64,000 bases of DNA, taken from contig NZ_AP029028.1 of assembly GCF_037076565.1 (NCBI RefSeq), positions 4,092,001 to 4,156,000 on the forward strand, read 5' to 3'. The notes beneath the pieces are model-generated. The model was not told where the DNA came from, did not search any database, and worked only from the letters and a program-made list of their open reading frames with translations. The position numbers were made by a program, and so were the translations under genes. Below, piece by piece: positions 9,919 through 19,094 of this stretch. Positions within the stretch are counted from its first letter, which is position 1, and each line of letters starts with the position of its first letter. Origin of the DNA: Herbaspirillum sp. DW155 (GTDB lineage: Bacteria; Pseudomonadota; Gammaproteobacteria; Burkholderiales; Burkholderiaceae_D).

Positions 9919-11382
9919 TCAGCGCTTGGGGATGCCGCCCAGCAAGGCTGCGACCTTGGGCTTGGGACGGTTGTTCTTGGGTAACTCCGGCTTGGTGGAG
10001 ACGGTCTCGGTGGCGCTGGGCTCATAGGGCTTGAGGAACCAGGGATCGACCTTTTCACGTCGGCCCGACGGCGCGGCCCCGTCGCGGCTGCCACGGCTGC
10101 GCTCACCGCGATCACTACGGTCGCCACGCTCAGCGCGCTCGCCGCGTTCCGAACGCTCACCACGCTCGCCACGTTCACCACGATCGGCCCGCATGCGCGG
10201 TGCAAAGCCGGCCAGTTCCGCGCGCTCGAATTTCTTCTTGATCAGCTTTTCGATATCGACCAGCAGACGCTCATCCTTGTCACAGAACAGCGAGATGGCA
10301 TCACCCGAGGCACCGGCACGGCCGGTGCGACCGATGCGGTGCACATAATCTTCGGCGTTGTAGGGCAGGTCATAGTTGATCACGCAGGGCAGCTCGGCGA
10401 TGTCCAGCCCGCGTGCGGCCACGTCGGTGGCGACCAGCACTTCGATCTGACCTTGCTTGAAGGACTCCAGTGCGGCCATGCGCTCGGACTGGGTTTTGTC
10501 GCCGTGGATGGCAGAAGCCTTCACACCCTCGGCCAACAATGTGCGCGCCAGGCGCGAAGCGCCGATCTTGGTATTGGAGAAAACGATCACTTGCTTCAGT
10601 TCGCGCTGGCGAATGATGAAGCTGACTGCATCGGCCTTGGCGGCTTCCTCCACCTTGTAGATGGTCTGGGTGACGTTTTCGGCGGTGGCGTTGCTGCGCG
10701 CCACCTCGATGGTCACAGGGTTGTTCTGGAAGCTGGCGGCCAGCTTCTTGATCTCGGGCGAGAAGGTGGCCGAGAACAGCAGGTTCTGGCGCTGCTTGGG
10801 CAGCAGGTTGATGATGCGCTGCAGGTCCGGCAGGAAACCCATGTCCAGCATGCGGTCGGCTTCGTCCATGACCAGGATCTGGGTCTGCGACAGGTTCACG
10901 GTCTTTTGCTGCACGTGATCCAGCAGGCGGCCCGGGGTGGCGATGACGATTTCAACGCCGGCGCGCAGGGTCGCGGTTTGCGGAGCCATGTCCACGCCGC
11001 CGAAGACGACGGTAGAGCGCAGCGGGGTGAAGCGTGAATAAGCCTTCACATTGTCCGCCACCTGGTCGGCCAGTTCGCGCGTCGGGGTCAGGATCAGGGC
11101 GCGCACCGGATGGCGGGCCGGCGAAGCGCTGTGGCTGGCGTGCGCCAGCAGGCGCTGGATGATCGGCAGCGAGAAGCCGGCGGTCTTGCCGGTGCCGGTC
11201 TGGGCCGCCCCCATCACATCGCGGCCTTGCAGCACCACGGGAATGGCCTGGGCCTGGATCGGAGTCGGGTGGACGTAGCCTTGTTCGGCCAGGGCTTTGA
11301 GGATATCGGGCGAAAGGCCGAAATCTTCGAAGCGGACGGCAGGTGCAGCCGGTGCTGCGGACGCGGACGTGGTGTCGGACAT
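9919..11382 (-). CDS. rhlE: DEAD-box RNA helicase RhlE
   Basis: ATP-dependent RNA helicase of 487 residues acting in ribosome assembly and RNA turnover. The Q motif is FEDFGLSPDILKAL and PTPIQAQAIP. Motif I AQTGTGKT is near residue 60, DEAD near 171, SAT near 205, and the RNA/ATP motif HRIGRTGRAG is near 340. The C-terminal tail after residue 395 is a run of RGERGER/RGDRSDR-type repeats that is very basic and low in complexity, followed by a short conserved-looking end ending in GGIPKR. Such RG-rich tails bind RNA nonspecifically. A promoter-like element lies about 190 bp upstream, which would give a long leader. Confidence 0.96.
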   Translation of the reverse strand: MSDTTSASAAPAAPAVRFEDFGLSPDILKALAEQGYVHPTPIQAQAIPVVLQGRDVMGAAQTGTGKTAGFSLPIIQRLLAHASHSASPARHPVRALILTPTRELADQVADNVKAYSRFTPLRSTVVFGGVDMAPQTATLRAGVEIVIATPGRLLDHVQQKTVNLSQTQILVMDEADRMLDMGFLPDLQRIINLLPKQRQNLLFSATFSPEIKKLAASFQNNPVTIEVARSNATAENVTQTIYKVEEAAKADAVSFIIRQRELKQVIVFSNTKIGASRLARTLLAEGVKASAIHGDKTQSERMAALESFKQGQIEVLVATDVAARGLDIAELPCVINYDLPYNAEDYVHRIGRTGRAGASGDAISLFCDKDERLLVDIEKLIKKKFERAELAGFAPRMRADRGERGERGERSERGERAERGDRSDRGERSRGSRDGAAPSGRREKVDPWFLKPYEPSATETVSTKPELPKNNRPKPKVAALLGGIPKR

Positions 11383-11685
11383 GGTTTATTGCGAACGGTG
11401 CGACAGCGCCGCGGCAGCCGCCAGGCGGCTCCGGTGCATGGCGTGCATGCGCACGGGTTCTGATTGCTTTCTGTGTTGAGGTGTTACGGGCGAACCGGCC
11501 AAACCTGCTCGGCCGGGCGCTTCGGATGATGCCAACGATGCTGACCGGGCCGGCACAAACACTGCCCGGAACTCCGTATTATACGCCGCATCGCTGCCGG
11601 CTTCATGACAGTTTGGTTTCCGCCCGGAATGACAGGCCGGCGGGCGCTGCAGCAACCGGCTGCGGCGCCCTGCTCGCCGGCCAGG
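11383..11685 (-). promoter_or_regulatory. rhlE upstream region with -10 box and long leader
   Basis: A perfect TATAAT on the minus strand (11578-11583) without a good -35 would start transcription near 11571, giving a leader of about 190 nt before rhlE. The leader contains a strong hairpin (AGCCGC, 3-nt loop, GCGGCT) close to the start codon. No gene is seen in the 303 bp. Confidence 0.45.
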
Positions 11686-12369
11686 TCAGCCGATGGTGAT
11701 GTTGAGGTCCGGCAAGCCATCCACGTGGCCCTGCAGGTGGTCGCCCTTGACCACCGCCCCCACGCCTTCGGGGGTGCCGGTATAGATCAGGTCGCCGGGG
11801 AACAGCTCGACCAGGCCGGACAGGTAGGAAATGGTCTCGGCCACGTTCCAGATCAGGTCTGAGAGATCGCCCTGCTGGCGCACTTCGCCGTTGACCTTGA
11901 GCCAGATGGCGCCCTTGTCCGGATGCCCGGCCTGGGCCACCGGCACCAGCGGTGCGCAGGGGGCGGACTGGTCGAAGCCCTTGGCCATGTCCCAGGGACG
12001 GCCCAGCTTCTTGGCCTGCGCCTGCAGGTCGCGGCGGGTCATGTCCAGGCCGACGGCATAGCCATAGACCGTGTCCAGCGCCTGTTCCACCGGGATGTCG
12101 CGGCCGCCCTTGGCCAGCGCCACCACCAGTTCGATCTCGTGGTGGTAGTCGGCGGTGGCGGTCGGGTAAGGCAGCACGGTATCGGTGGGCACGACGGCAT
12201 CGGCCGGCTTCATGAAGAAGAACGGCGGCTCGCGGTCAGGGTCATGGCCCATTTCGCGGGCGTGGGCAGCATAGTTGCGGCCCACGCAATAGATGCGGCG
12301 AACCGGGAAGGGCGCACCGCCAAGCACGGCAACAGTGGCCTGGGCGGGGGCGGGAATGGCGAAACTCAT
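11686..12369 (-). CDS. Fumarylacetoacetate hydrolase (FAH) family protein
   Basis: A 227-residue cytosolic hydrolase of the FAH superfamily. The N-terminal signature is RIYCVGRNYAAHAREMG and the metal-binding acidic residues are in DYHHEIELVV (about 76-85). Further family segments are GYAVGLDMTRRDLQ, WDMAKGFDQSAP and the C-terminal LFPGDLIYTGTPEGVG. The overall pattern and length match the fumarylpyruvate hydrolase / acylpyruvase branch rather than the longer fumarylacetoacetases, but the substrate is not certain. It stands alone, divergent from the TPR gene across 275 bp that show no other feature. Confidence 0.9.
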   Translation of the reverse strand: MSFAIPAPAQATVAVLGGAPFPVRRIYCVGRNYAAHAREMGHDPDREPPFFFMKPADAVVPTDTVLPYPTATADYHHEIELVVALAKGGRDIPVEQALDTVYGYAVGLDMTRRDLQAQAKKLGRPWDMAKGFDQSAPCAPLVPVAQAGHPDKGAIWLKVNGEVRQQGDLSDLIWNVAETISYLSGLVELFPGDLIYTGTPEGVGAVVKGDHLQGHVDGLPDLNITIG

Positions 12370-12644
12370 CGGGAAGACTCCGTGGTGGCGACATGCATGC
12401 AGCCTGCATGCGGTGGATGAAGAACCGGTCGGTGCCGGCTTGGCGCATCAGTTGTCTGATGTCACGGTAGTGTAAAAGAAAAGCGCCGGCCCCGCTGGCG
12501 CCCTTCCCGCAGGCCGGCCGCCCAGTCATAGCGCGCAATTGGAGGGCGATTGCCCCGGTAATCCGCTGACAGAAACGGCGCGAATTTGGGACACTTGCCA
12601 CACTCCGATCCTGTCGGCACTTCTCTCTCACATCGACTACTTCC

Positions 12645-14456
12645 ATGCATCCGCAAGCAAACGCGTCACTCATCTTGTTGCAAAAAGCCCTGGCACTTCA
12701 TCAGAAAGGCAAGCTGGGACCGGCGGAGGATCTCTACAAGAAGGTGCTGGTGAAGCTGCCGCGCCATTTCGAGGCCAATTATCTCTATGGCATGCTCAAG
12801 CTGCACCAGGAAGACTGGGAAGCAGCCGAAGCCCAACTGGCCAAGGCGATCGAACTCAATCCCGAACATGCCGATACCTATTTCGACCACGCCGGCGCCC
12901 TGGTCCACCTGGGCCGCGATGCCGAAGCCGTGGAGCGCTACACCCAGATCCTGGCGCACAACCCGGCCTTCCCCGAGGCCCTGTTGGCCCGTGGCGCCGC
13001 CTTGCGGCGTCTCCAGCTGAACGCAGAAGCGCAGGCCGATCTGGAACGGGCCGTGACGCTGGCCCCCGACAATGCCGATGCCTGGTTCCAGCTGGGCAAT
13101 CTGCAGCACGAGCGCTACGCCTATGGTGATGCACGCGAGAGCTACGAGCGCGCCGTGGCACTGCGTCCCGATTTCATCGAAGCCTGGTTCAACCTCGGCA
13201 ATACCTGCAAGGACAGCTACCAGCTCGACCAGGCGCTGCGCGCCTATGACCGCGCCGTGGAGGTACAACCGGACTTCTTCGAAGCCCACTCCAACCGCGG
13301 CTTCGTGCTTTTCAAGATGCTCAGGCCCGTCGAGGCCCTGGCCGCCTATGACCGCGCCCTGGAACTGGACGATAGCTCACCGGACCTGTGGTTCAATCGC
13401 GGCTCCACGCTGGAGCAGCTGTATCGCTTCGACGAGGCCACCGAATGCTATCGCCGCGCCCGCGCACTCAAGCCCGATACGAATTCGGCCGCCTGGAACG
13501 AGGCGCTGGTGAAACTGCGCCAGGGTGACTTCGCGCAAGGCTGGCCCGCCTATGAAAGCCGCTGGGCCACCGAACAGATGCGCTCCCAGGCGCGCCAGTT
13601 CCTGCAGCCCCTGTGGCTGGGTGAACAATCGCTGCAGGGCAAGACCCTGCTGGTCCATGCCGAGCAAGGCTTTGGCGATACCCTGCAGTTCGTGCGCTAT
13701 CTGCCGCTGGTGGCGGCCATGGGCGCGCGCGTCATCCTCGAAGTCCAGCCGGCGCTGGTGCGCCTGCTGGCCAAGGTGCCGGGCGCCGCCGAAGTCATCG
13801 GCAGCGACCATTTCATGCTGCCCGGCTTTGACTATCACTGCCCGCTGATGAGCCTGCCGCTGGCCTGCAAGTCCTTCAGCGAAGCCGATATCCCGCGTGC
13901 CCCCTATCTGCTGCCGGAAGCCGGCGCCTGGGCCGGCTGGCTGCAGCGCCTGCCGCACAACCGCGCCTTGCGGGTCGGCCTGGTCTGGGCTGGCAGCTCC
14001 GCCCAGACGCATCCGGATGCGGTGCGCATCGATGGCGAACGTTCCCTGCCCTTCCATGCGCTGGCCCCGGTGGTGGAGCTGGCGCGCGAGCACGCGCAAC
14101 TGGAGTTCTATTCGGTGCAGGTCGGCGAGGCGGCCCTGGCGCAGCTGCGCGCCGATCCGCTGGCGGCGCATGTGCAGGATTGTTCTGGCCAATTGCGGGA
14201 CTTTGCCGACACCTCCGGCCTGATCGCCAATCTCGATCTGCTCATCAGCGTGGACACGGCGGTCTGCCACCTGGCCGGCGCGCTGGGCAAGCCGGTGTGG
14301 TTGCTCAACCGCGTCAACACCTGCTGGCGCTGGCAGCTTGAGCGCAGCGATACGCCTTGGTATCCGTCCATGCGCCTGTTCCGCCAGAGCCAGAGCGGGG
14401 ACTGGAGCGACGTGATCGCCGAGGTGCGCAGCGCCTTGCTACAACAGTTGGCCTGA
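12645..14456 (+). CDS. TPR-repeat protein with C-terminal glycosyltransferase-like domain
   Basis: A 603-residue two-part protein. Residues about 8-290 are a chain of roughly eight tetratricopeptide repeats (for example AWFQLGNLQHERYAYGDARE and AWFNLGNTCKDSYQLDQALR). Residues about 325-600 resemble the GT-B fold of family 9 / O-linked transferases: LLVHAEQGFGDTLQFVRYL, then RVGLVWAGSS and SGLIANLDLLISVDTAVCHL, which matches the nucleotide-sugar-binding end. Such fusions are common in Burkholderiales and are proposed protein or flagellin glycosyltransferases. No signal peptide is present. The target is unknown. The ATG at 12645 is the first in frame and gives a helix-forming N-terminus. Confidence 0.85.
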   Translation: MHPQANASLILLQKALALHQKGKLGPAEDLYKKVLVKLPRHFEANYLYGMLKLHQEDWEAAEAQLAKAIELNPEHADTYFDHAGALVHLGRDAEAVERYTQILAHNPAFPEALLARGAALRRLQLNAEAQADLERAVTLAPDNADAWFQLGNLQHERYAYGDARESYERAVALRPDFIEAWFNLGNTCKDSYQLDQALRAYDRAVEVQPDFFEAHSNRGFVLFKMLRPVEALAAYDRALELDDSSPDLWFNRGSTLEQLYRFDEATECYRRARALKPDTNSAAWNEALVKLRQGDFAQGWPAYESRWATEQMRSQARQFLQPLWLGEQSLQGKTLLVHAEQGFGDTLQFVRYLPLVAAMGARVILEVQPALVRLLAKVPGAAEVIGSDHFMLPGFDYHCPLMSLPLACKSFSEADIPRAPYLLPEAGAWAGWLQRLPHNRALRVGLVWAGSSAQTHPDAVRIDGERSLPFHALAPVVELAREHAQLEFYSVQVGEAALAQLRADPLAAHVQDCSGQLRDFADTSGLIANLDLLISVDTAVCHLAGALGKPVWLLNRVNTCWRWQLERSDTPWYPSMRLFRQSQSGDWSDVIAEVRSALLQQLA

Positions 14457-14468
14457 TGCTGGTACCAT

Positions 14469-14514
14469 GCGCGCCGATGCGGATGATCAGCTCATCCGCC
14501 GGAACCTGGCGCGC
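14469..14514 (+). other. Two-tier hairpin after the TPR gene
   Basis: An inner perfect 8-bp stem (GCGGATGA, 14479-14486, with 14492-14499) is enclosed by an outer 7-bp stem (GCGCGCC, 14469-14475, with 14508-14514). There is no T tract, so it may be a transcript 3' end or Rho-related structure rather than a classical terminator. Confidence 0.4.
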
Positions 14515-14632
14515 CGACCTGCCTCATATCCTGTAGCGCATAAGCAGAAGCAGCCCAACTCCATTGCAATTGCACAGGCGGCACGGCCACGCGCCCTGCC
14601 GCCTGCCGGCATGAAGAAAACAAGGACAGACC

Positions 14633-15637
14633 ATGCAAGCCCCGACGCCCTCCCCGAACAAGCCGCCCCACGCCGGCGGTCCGCGCCTGCTGGCCGACAT
14701 CGGTGGCACCAACGCCCGTTTCGCGCTGGAAACTTCAGCTGGGCATATAGAACAAGTGAAGGTTCTGCGCGGTGCCGACTACCCGCAATTTACCGATGCC
14801 GTCCAGGCCTACCTGAAGCTGGCCGGACAGCCCCCGGTCAGGCATGCCGCAGTGGCCATCGCCAATCCGGTACAAGGCGACCAGATCAAGATGACCAACC
14901 ACGACTGGGCCTTCTCCATCGAAGCGGCACGCCAGCTGCTGGGCTTTGATCTGCTGCTGGTGGTCAATGACTTCACGGCGCTGTCGATGGCGGTACCGCA
15001 ATTGCGCGCCGATGAGCTGCAGCAGATCGGCGGCGGCGCACCCAAATCGGGCCAACCGGTCGGACTGGTCGGCGCTGGCACCGGGTTGGGGGTAGGCGGA
15101 CTGGTGCGCGGCGATGGGCACTGGCTGCCGCTGGCCAGCGAAGGCGGCCATGTCGCCTTCGCCCCGGCCAACGCACGCGAAGCGGCGGTATTGGCCTATG
15201 CCTGGCAGTTCCATGAGCATGTCTCGGCCGAACGTCTGGTCTCCGGTCCTGGGCTGGAATTCATCCACCGCGCGCTGCTGGCCATCGATGGCCATCCGGC
15301 TGCCGAACTGAAGGCCGCCGAGATCGTGGACGGCGCGTTGAAACAAGGCGATGCCGTCTGCCAGGAAACGCTGGACCTGTTCTGCAGCATGCTGGGCACC
15401 GTCGCGGCCGACCTGGCGTTGACTCTCGGTGCGCTGGGCGGCGTCTACATCGGTGGCGGCGTGGTGCCGCATCTGGGTGACTATTTCGCGCGCTCGCCCT
15501 TCCGCACGCGTTTTGAAAACAAGGGCCGCATGTCGGTGCTGACCAAGGCCATTCCGACCTATGTCATCACGGCGCAATATCCGGCCTTCACGGGTGTCTC
15601 GGCGATCCTGGCGGACCGGCTGGATCCGCATGAGTAA
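14633..15637 (+). CDS. glk: Glucokinase
   Basis: ATP-dependent glucose kinase of 334 residues. It has the proteobacterial Glk ATP site [15 protein letters not shown] (about residues 19-33), the glucose-binding [14 protein letters not shown], the loop [15 protein letters not shown] and the conserved EGGHVAFAP. The C-terminal part ends with [19 protein letters not shown]. The N-terminus carries about 15 extra Pro-rich residues before the first strand. AAGGA lies 7 nt before the ATG. An intrinsic terminator follows. It catalyses the first step of glucose use by the Entner-Doudoroff or pentose pathway. Confidence 0.95.
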   Translation: MQAPTPSPNKPPHAGGPRLLADIGGTNARFALETSAGHIEQVKVLRGADYPQFTDAVQAYLKLAGQPPVRHAAVAIANPVQGDQIKMTNHDWAFSIEAARQLLGFDLLLVVNDFTALSMAVPQLRADELQQIGGGAPKSGQPVGLVGAGTGLGVGGLVRGDGHWLPLASEGGHVAFAPANAREAAVLAYAWQFHEHVSAERLVSGPGLEFIHRALLAIDGHPAAELKAAEIVDGALKQGDAVCQETLDLFCSMLGTVAADLALTLGALGGVYIGGGVVPHLGDYFARSPFRTRFENKGRMSVLTKAIPTYVITAQYPAFTGVSAILADRLDPHE

Positions 15638-15659
15638 GCTCTGCCGCAACTAAATTGCG

Positions 15660-15694
15660 AAGGCTGATGCGACGGGTTCGCCTCAGCCTTTTTT
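15660..15694 (+). terminator. Intrinsic terminator of glk
   Basis: Stem AAGGCTGA / TCAGCCTT (15660-15667, 15683-15690) with an inner GCGA/TCGC stem, followed by a T run, 23 bp after the glk stop. Confidence 0.9.
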
Positions 15695-15787
15695 GATGGC
15701 CATGACAAGCGCAAACGCTGAGGCATCAAACCGAGACAACAAGAAGGGGAGAGAACTGCCGGAACAACAGAAGAGAAAGAGAATAGA

Positions 15788-15883
15788 GGCGAGCCTTGTC
15801 TGCGGCACTTGCGGGAAATGGCTGTGGCTGCTTCGTTCCCGACCTGACCAGGTTGACCATGCCACAATGCGCAGGGGCCCGCC
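15788..15883 (-). ncRNA. ffs: Signal recognition particle RNA, 4.5S type
   Basis: A 96-nt bacterial small SRP RNA, the scaffold on which Ffh binds to target membrane proteins. On the minus strand the conserved apical region reads GGTCAGGTCGGGAACGAAGC, followed by AGCC (within about 15827-15852), which is the universal SRP helix 8 with the GGAA-type tetraloop and asymmetric bulge. The ends pair: GGCGGGCC at the 5' end with GGCTCGCC at the 3' end. A TACAAT -10 box stands 7 bp before the inferred first base. The downstream sequence is pyrimidine-rich. Confidence 0.94.
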
Positions 15884-15890
15884 GGGGTGC

Positions 15891-15896
15891 ATTGTA
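15891..15896 (-). promoter_or_regulatory. -10 box of the SRP RNA gene
   Basis: TACAAT on the minus strand, 7 bp before the first paired base of the RNA, a normal distance to a start site. The -35 is weak. Confidence 0.65.
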
Positions 15897-15949
15897 TCCC
15901 AGATCACACACTGGCCGCCAGAGAAATCATTGCAGTGCATCAGAAAGTG

Positions 15950-15990
15950 AAAAGCCGCGCAAATTGCCTAAACAATTTACGCGGCTTTTT
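15950..15990. terminator. Intrinsic terminator downstream of ubiD
   Basis: Stem AAAAGCCGCG / CGCGGCTTTT (15950-15959, 15980-15989) with an inner AAATTG/CAATTT pair. It is symmetric and 55 bp after the ubiD stop; it also insulates the SRP RNA gene. Confidence 0.85.
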
Positions 15991-16044
15991 ACCTGAAGCT
16001 TCACTTGGGGCGATGGGCCTCTCAGCCCTACTCGTCCGACCTGC

Positions 16045-17529
16045 TTAGATACCGAGGTCTTTCCAGATCGCATCGACACGCTTCTTCACATCGTCACTCA
16101 TCACGATGGGCGTGCCCCATTCACGGCTGGTTTCACCGGGCCACTTGTTGGTGGCATCGATACCCATCTTGCTGCCCAGGCCGCTGATGGGCGAGGCGAA
16201 GTCCAGATAATCGATGGGCGTGTTATCCACCAGCACGGTATCGCGCACCGGATCCACACGGGTGGTGATGGCCCAGATCACTTCCTTCCAGTCGCGGATG
16301 TCCACGTCCTCATCCACCACCACGATGAACTTGGTGTACATGAACTGGCGCAGGAAACTCCACACCCCGAACATGACCCGCTTGGCATGGCCGGCGTAAG
16401 ATTTCTTCATCTGCACCACCGCCATGCGATAGCTGCATCCCTCGGGAGGCAAGTAGAAATCAGTGATTTCGGCAAACTGCTTCTGCAACAAGGGGACGAA
16501 AACTTCATTCAACGCCACACCCAGCACGGCCGGCTCATCGGGCGGTTTGCCGGTGTAGGTGGAGTGATAGATGGCGTCGCGCCGCATGGTGATGCGATCG
16601 ATGGTGAAGACCGGGAACCAGTCCTGCTCGTTGTAGTAACCGGTGTGATCGCCATACGGACCTTCGAGCGCATGCTCGAATCCCGACGCATGTTTTTCAT
16701 CCGGATAGATATGCCCTTCCAGCACGATCTCGGCCGACGCCGGCACGCGCAAATCACTGCCCACGGCCTTGACCAGCTCGGTGCGGCTGCCCCGCAGCAG
16801 GCCCGCGAACTGGTATTCGGAGAGGCTGTCCGGCACCGGGGTGACCGCCCCTAATATAGTGGCGGGATCAGCCCCCAATGCCACCACCACGGGATACGGC
16901 TTGCCCGGATTGGCGATGCAGTGCTCGCGGAAATCCAGCGCGCCGCCGCGATGGGCCAGCCAGCGCATGATGACCTTGTTGGGGCTCAACACCTGCTGGC
17001 GATAGATGCCCAAATTCTGGCGCTTCTTGTGCGGCCCCTTCGTGACGACCAGGCCCCAGGTAATCAACGGAGCAATGTCCCCCGGCCAGCAGTGCTGGAT
17101 CGGCAGGCGCGACAGGTCCACATCCTTGCCCTCCCACACCACATCCTGGCAAGGGGCAGAACCGCGCTCCTTCGGGGCCATGTCCCACAGCGACTTCACC
17201 AGCCCGCCCAGGTCCAGCACATCCTTGATGCCCTTGGGCGGCTCCGGCTCCTTCAGCCGCGCCAGCAGATGGCCGATGCGACGCAATTCACTGATGCTTT
17301 CGGCGCCCATGCCGAGGGCGACACGGTGAGGAGTACCGAAAAGATTCGCTAAAACCGGGATATTTTTTTGGTCGACCTGCTCAAAAAGGAGCGCCGGACC
17401 TTCCGCCCGGAGGGTACGGTCGGCGATTTCAGTCATCTCCAGGTGCGAGGAAACGGGATGCGAGACACACTTGAGCTCACCTTTTTGTTGCAATTGGGAA
17501 ATAAAGTCGCGTAAATCGGTGTATTTCAT
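16045..17529 (-). CDS. ubiD: UbiD, 3-octaprenyl-4-hydroxybenzoate decarboxylase
   Basis: Prenylated-FMN-dependent decarboxylase of ubiquinone synthesis, 494 residues, the usual length. The N-terminal [20 protein letters not shown] matches the E. coli protein. Core segments are [15 protein letters not shown], the substrate/cofactor region [20 protein letters not shown] (about 175-195) and the catalytic stretch [15 protein letters not shown] with its conserved acidic residues. The ATG at 17529 is chosen; a TTG four codons upstream is also in frame and cannot be ruled out, since neither has a clear ribosome-binding site. The flavin prenyltransferase UbiX is not in the window. Confidence 0.96.
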   Translation of the reverse strand: MKYTDLRDFISQLQQKGELKCVSHPVSSHLEMTEIADRTLRAEGPALLFEQVDQKNIPVLANLFGTPHRVALGMGAESISELRRIGHLLARLKEPEPPKGIKDVLDLGGLVKSLWDMAPKERGSAPCQDVVWEGKDVDLSRLPIQHCWPGDIAPLITWGLVVTKGPHKKRQNLGIYRQQVLSPNKVIMRWLAHRGGALDFREHCIANPGKPYPVVVALGADPATILGAVTPVPDSLSEYQFAGLLRGSRTELVKAVGSDLRVPASAEIVLEGHIYPDEKHASGFEHALEGPYGDHTGYYNEQDWFPVFTIDRITMRRDAIYHSTYTGKPPDEPAVLGVALNEVFVPLLQKQFAEITDFYLPPEGCSYRMAVVQMKKSYAGHAKRVMFGVWSFLRQFMYTKFIVVVDEDVDIRDWKEVIWAITTRVDPVRDTVLVDNTPIDYLDFASPISGLGSKMGIDATNKWPGETSREWGTPIVMSDDVKKRVDAIWKDLGI

Positions 17530-17662
17530 ACTTTTTAACAAATTTCTTTTTGCATCACAGCCGGCTCAAGTAACCCCGGCAAACGCTTGATTCTATTGAT
17601 TTTTGACGGAAGGCCATGCGCAATATGATACACAAAAGTTATAAAGAACTATTTTCATAGTA

Positions 17663-17691
17663 TTGACTCGATATAAAGTGGCTTCTACAAT
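17663..17691 (+). promoter_or_regulatory. Strong sigma-70 promoter
   Basis: TTGACT (17663-17668), exactly 17 bp, then TACAAT (17686-17691). Predicted start near 17698. This is among the best promoters in the window. It drives either the lytic transglycosylase gene with a leader of about 295 nt or a separate small RNA. Confidence 0.8.
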
Positions 17692-17697
17692 TCGCCC

Positions 17698-17992
17698 ACT
17701 CTAAACCGAAGAGGTGAGCCGTGGGCTCGTAGAGGCTTGATCGAAAACAGTCGAGCCAAGCAAGGTATCCAGGGATCCGGGGTCCCAGCAACTCAAGAAG
17801 TGTGTCCAGGGCGTCAGCCCTACCCCCCGAAACATGCCATCCGACGGCAGGGCCAGCAGGCCTCGCGGATGGCCTTGCCGTAACGCCTTGCGACGGTAAC
17901 GTAAGAGATTGCAGCAGCGACAGTTCAGCCGTTTGGTCTTCACTTCTTGGCCAGGCGCGCCCTGTTTTTGCCGCAATAACGCAGGAGGTTCA
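17698..17992 (+). ncRNA. Hairpin-rich leader or candidate small RNA before the lytic transglycosylase gene
   Basis: There is no coding frame of its own. Local perfect hairpins include GAGCC-GTG-GGCTC (17716-17728), AGGGC-GTCA-GCCCT and GCCATCCG paired with CGGATGGC. A longer-range helix is also possible between GCAAGG near 17760 and CCTTGC near 17876, extended by ATCC/GGAT. The ends show ACCG/CGGT and CTCT/AGAG complementarity across about 200 nt, a size compatible with 6S RNA. I cannot recognise the 6S consensus with confidence. The alternative is a structured 5' leader of the transglycosylase. Confidence 0.4.
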
Positions 17993-18991
17993 ATGTCCAA
18001 CCAAGCTTCCGAGGCGCCTTTAGCGGGCGCCCCGCAGATGGTTCGCCGCGTGAATTTCCGGAATCTCTCCGGGAACGCACGCATTGCTCAATTTTTCGGT
18101 ATCGCCCATCGTCTGCTGACGATTCTTGGCCTTGCCGCGCTGTTCGTTCTGGGCCTGATGTTCTTCAATCCCGAGCTGGCCGACAAGCTGATCAGCATGT
18201 CGCCCTTCTCGGACGCCACCGAAGAGGTCCAGGAAGCCGAAGCACCCGCCGCACCCGCGCTGGGCGACCTGATGGCACCTGCCGCACCGGTAGCCACCGT
18301 CAGCGCCATTGCCGGCGCAGCGGCAGCCAGCTCGGTGCAGCAGGCGCCGGCCCATCCGGCCCCGCAGGCGCTGTCGCCCGAAGAACGCCAGTTCCTTGGC
18401 AATCCGCGCCAGCAGAAGCTGGTCACCAACTGGCTGGCCAAGCGCTATCGCGTGGCCAGCGATGCGGCGGACATGCTGGTCTCGGCCGCCTACCTGACGG
18501 CCCGCGACATCAAGCTCGATCCGCTGCTGATCCTGTCGGTGATCGCCATCGAATCGCGCTTCAACCCCTTCGCCGAAAGCCCGATGGGCGCGCAGGGGCT
18601 GATGCAGGTGATGGCCAAGGTGCATCACGATAAATTCCAGGAACTGGGCGGCATCAAGGCAGCCCTGAATCCGGTGGCCAACATCCGCGTCGGTTCGCAG
18701 ATCCTGAAGGAATACGTCACCCGTGGCGGTTCGGTGGAAGCCGGCCTGAAGAGCTACGTGGGCGCGGCGGACATGGCCAATGATGGCGGCTATGGCATCA
18801 AGGTGCTCTCGGAGTACCAGAACCTGAAGGAAGTGGCGATGGGCAAGAACGTCTCCATCTATACCACCGCGACCGTCAAGATGCCGCCAGCCTCGGGCGT
18901 CTCGGCCAGCGCCGAGCAGCCCAAGCCGGCCAGCAACAATGTGGCCGCGGCTGCCAAGCCCAAGACGGAAGAACAACTCGCTGCCCTGTAA
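17993..18991 (+). CDS. Membrane-anchored lytic transglycosylase (SLT domain)
   Basis: A 332-residue protein. A cytoplasmic N-terminal tail is followed by one membrane helix (LLTILGLAALFVLGLMFF, residues 41-58), an Ala/Pro-rich periplasmic linker (about 75-145) and a family-1 lytic transglycosylase domain. The catalytic glutamate lies in IAIESRFNPFAESPMG (about residue 187), with the GLMQVM motif after it. The tail is Ala/Lys-rich. The ATG at 17993 has AGGAGG 4 nt upstream, so the longer open frame starting at 17909 is not used. It cleaves peptidoglycan with 1,6-anhydro product formation. Its specific cell process is unknown. Confidence 0.9.
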   Translation: MSNQASEAPLAGAPQMVRRVNFRNLSGNARIAQFFGIAHRLLTILGLAALFVLGLMFFNPELADKLISMSPFSDATEEVQEAEAPAAPALGDLMAPAAPVATVSAIAGAAAASSVQQAPAHPAPQALSPEERQFLGNPRQQKLVTNWLAKRYRVASDAADMLVSAAYLTARDIKLDPLLILSVIAIESRFNPFAESPMGAQGLMQVMAKVHHDKFQELGGIKAALNPVANIRVGSQILKEYVTRGGSVEAGLKSYVGAADMANDGGYGIKVLSEYQNLKEVAMGKNVSIYTTATVKMPPASGVSASAEQPKPASNNVAAAAKPKTEEQLAAL

Positions 18992-19042
18992 ATACAGCAA
19001 AGCGTGTTGCGATGTGAATATTACCGGTATTCAGAACGCATG

Positions 19043-19072
19043 AAAAAAGGAGCCCTCGGGCTCCTTTTTTTT
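19043..19072. terminator. Bidirectional terminator
   Basis: Stem with GGAGCC/GGCTCC and a CTCG loop, flanked by six A and eight T residues (19043-19072), between the convergent ends of the transglycosylase and aminotransferase genes. Confidence 0.92.
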
Positions 19073-19094
19073 GCCTGCACAGAGGATCAGGGCT

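Noticed and set aside
17698-17909. Firm call of 6S RNA
   Set aside because: Size and promoter fit and the ends can pair, but I cannot see the 6S conserved bubble; left as a candidate.
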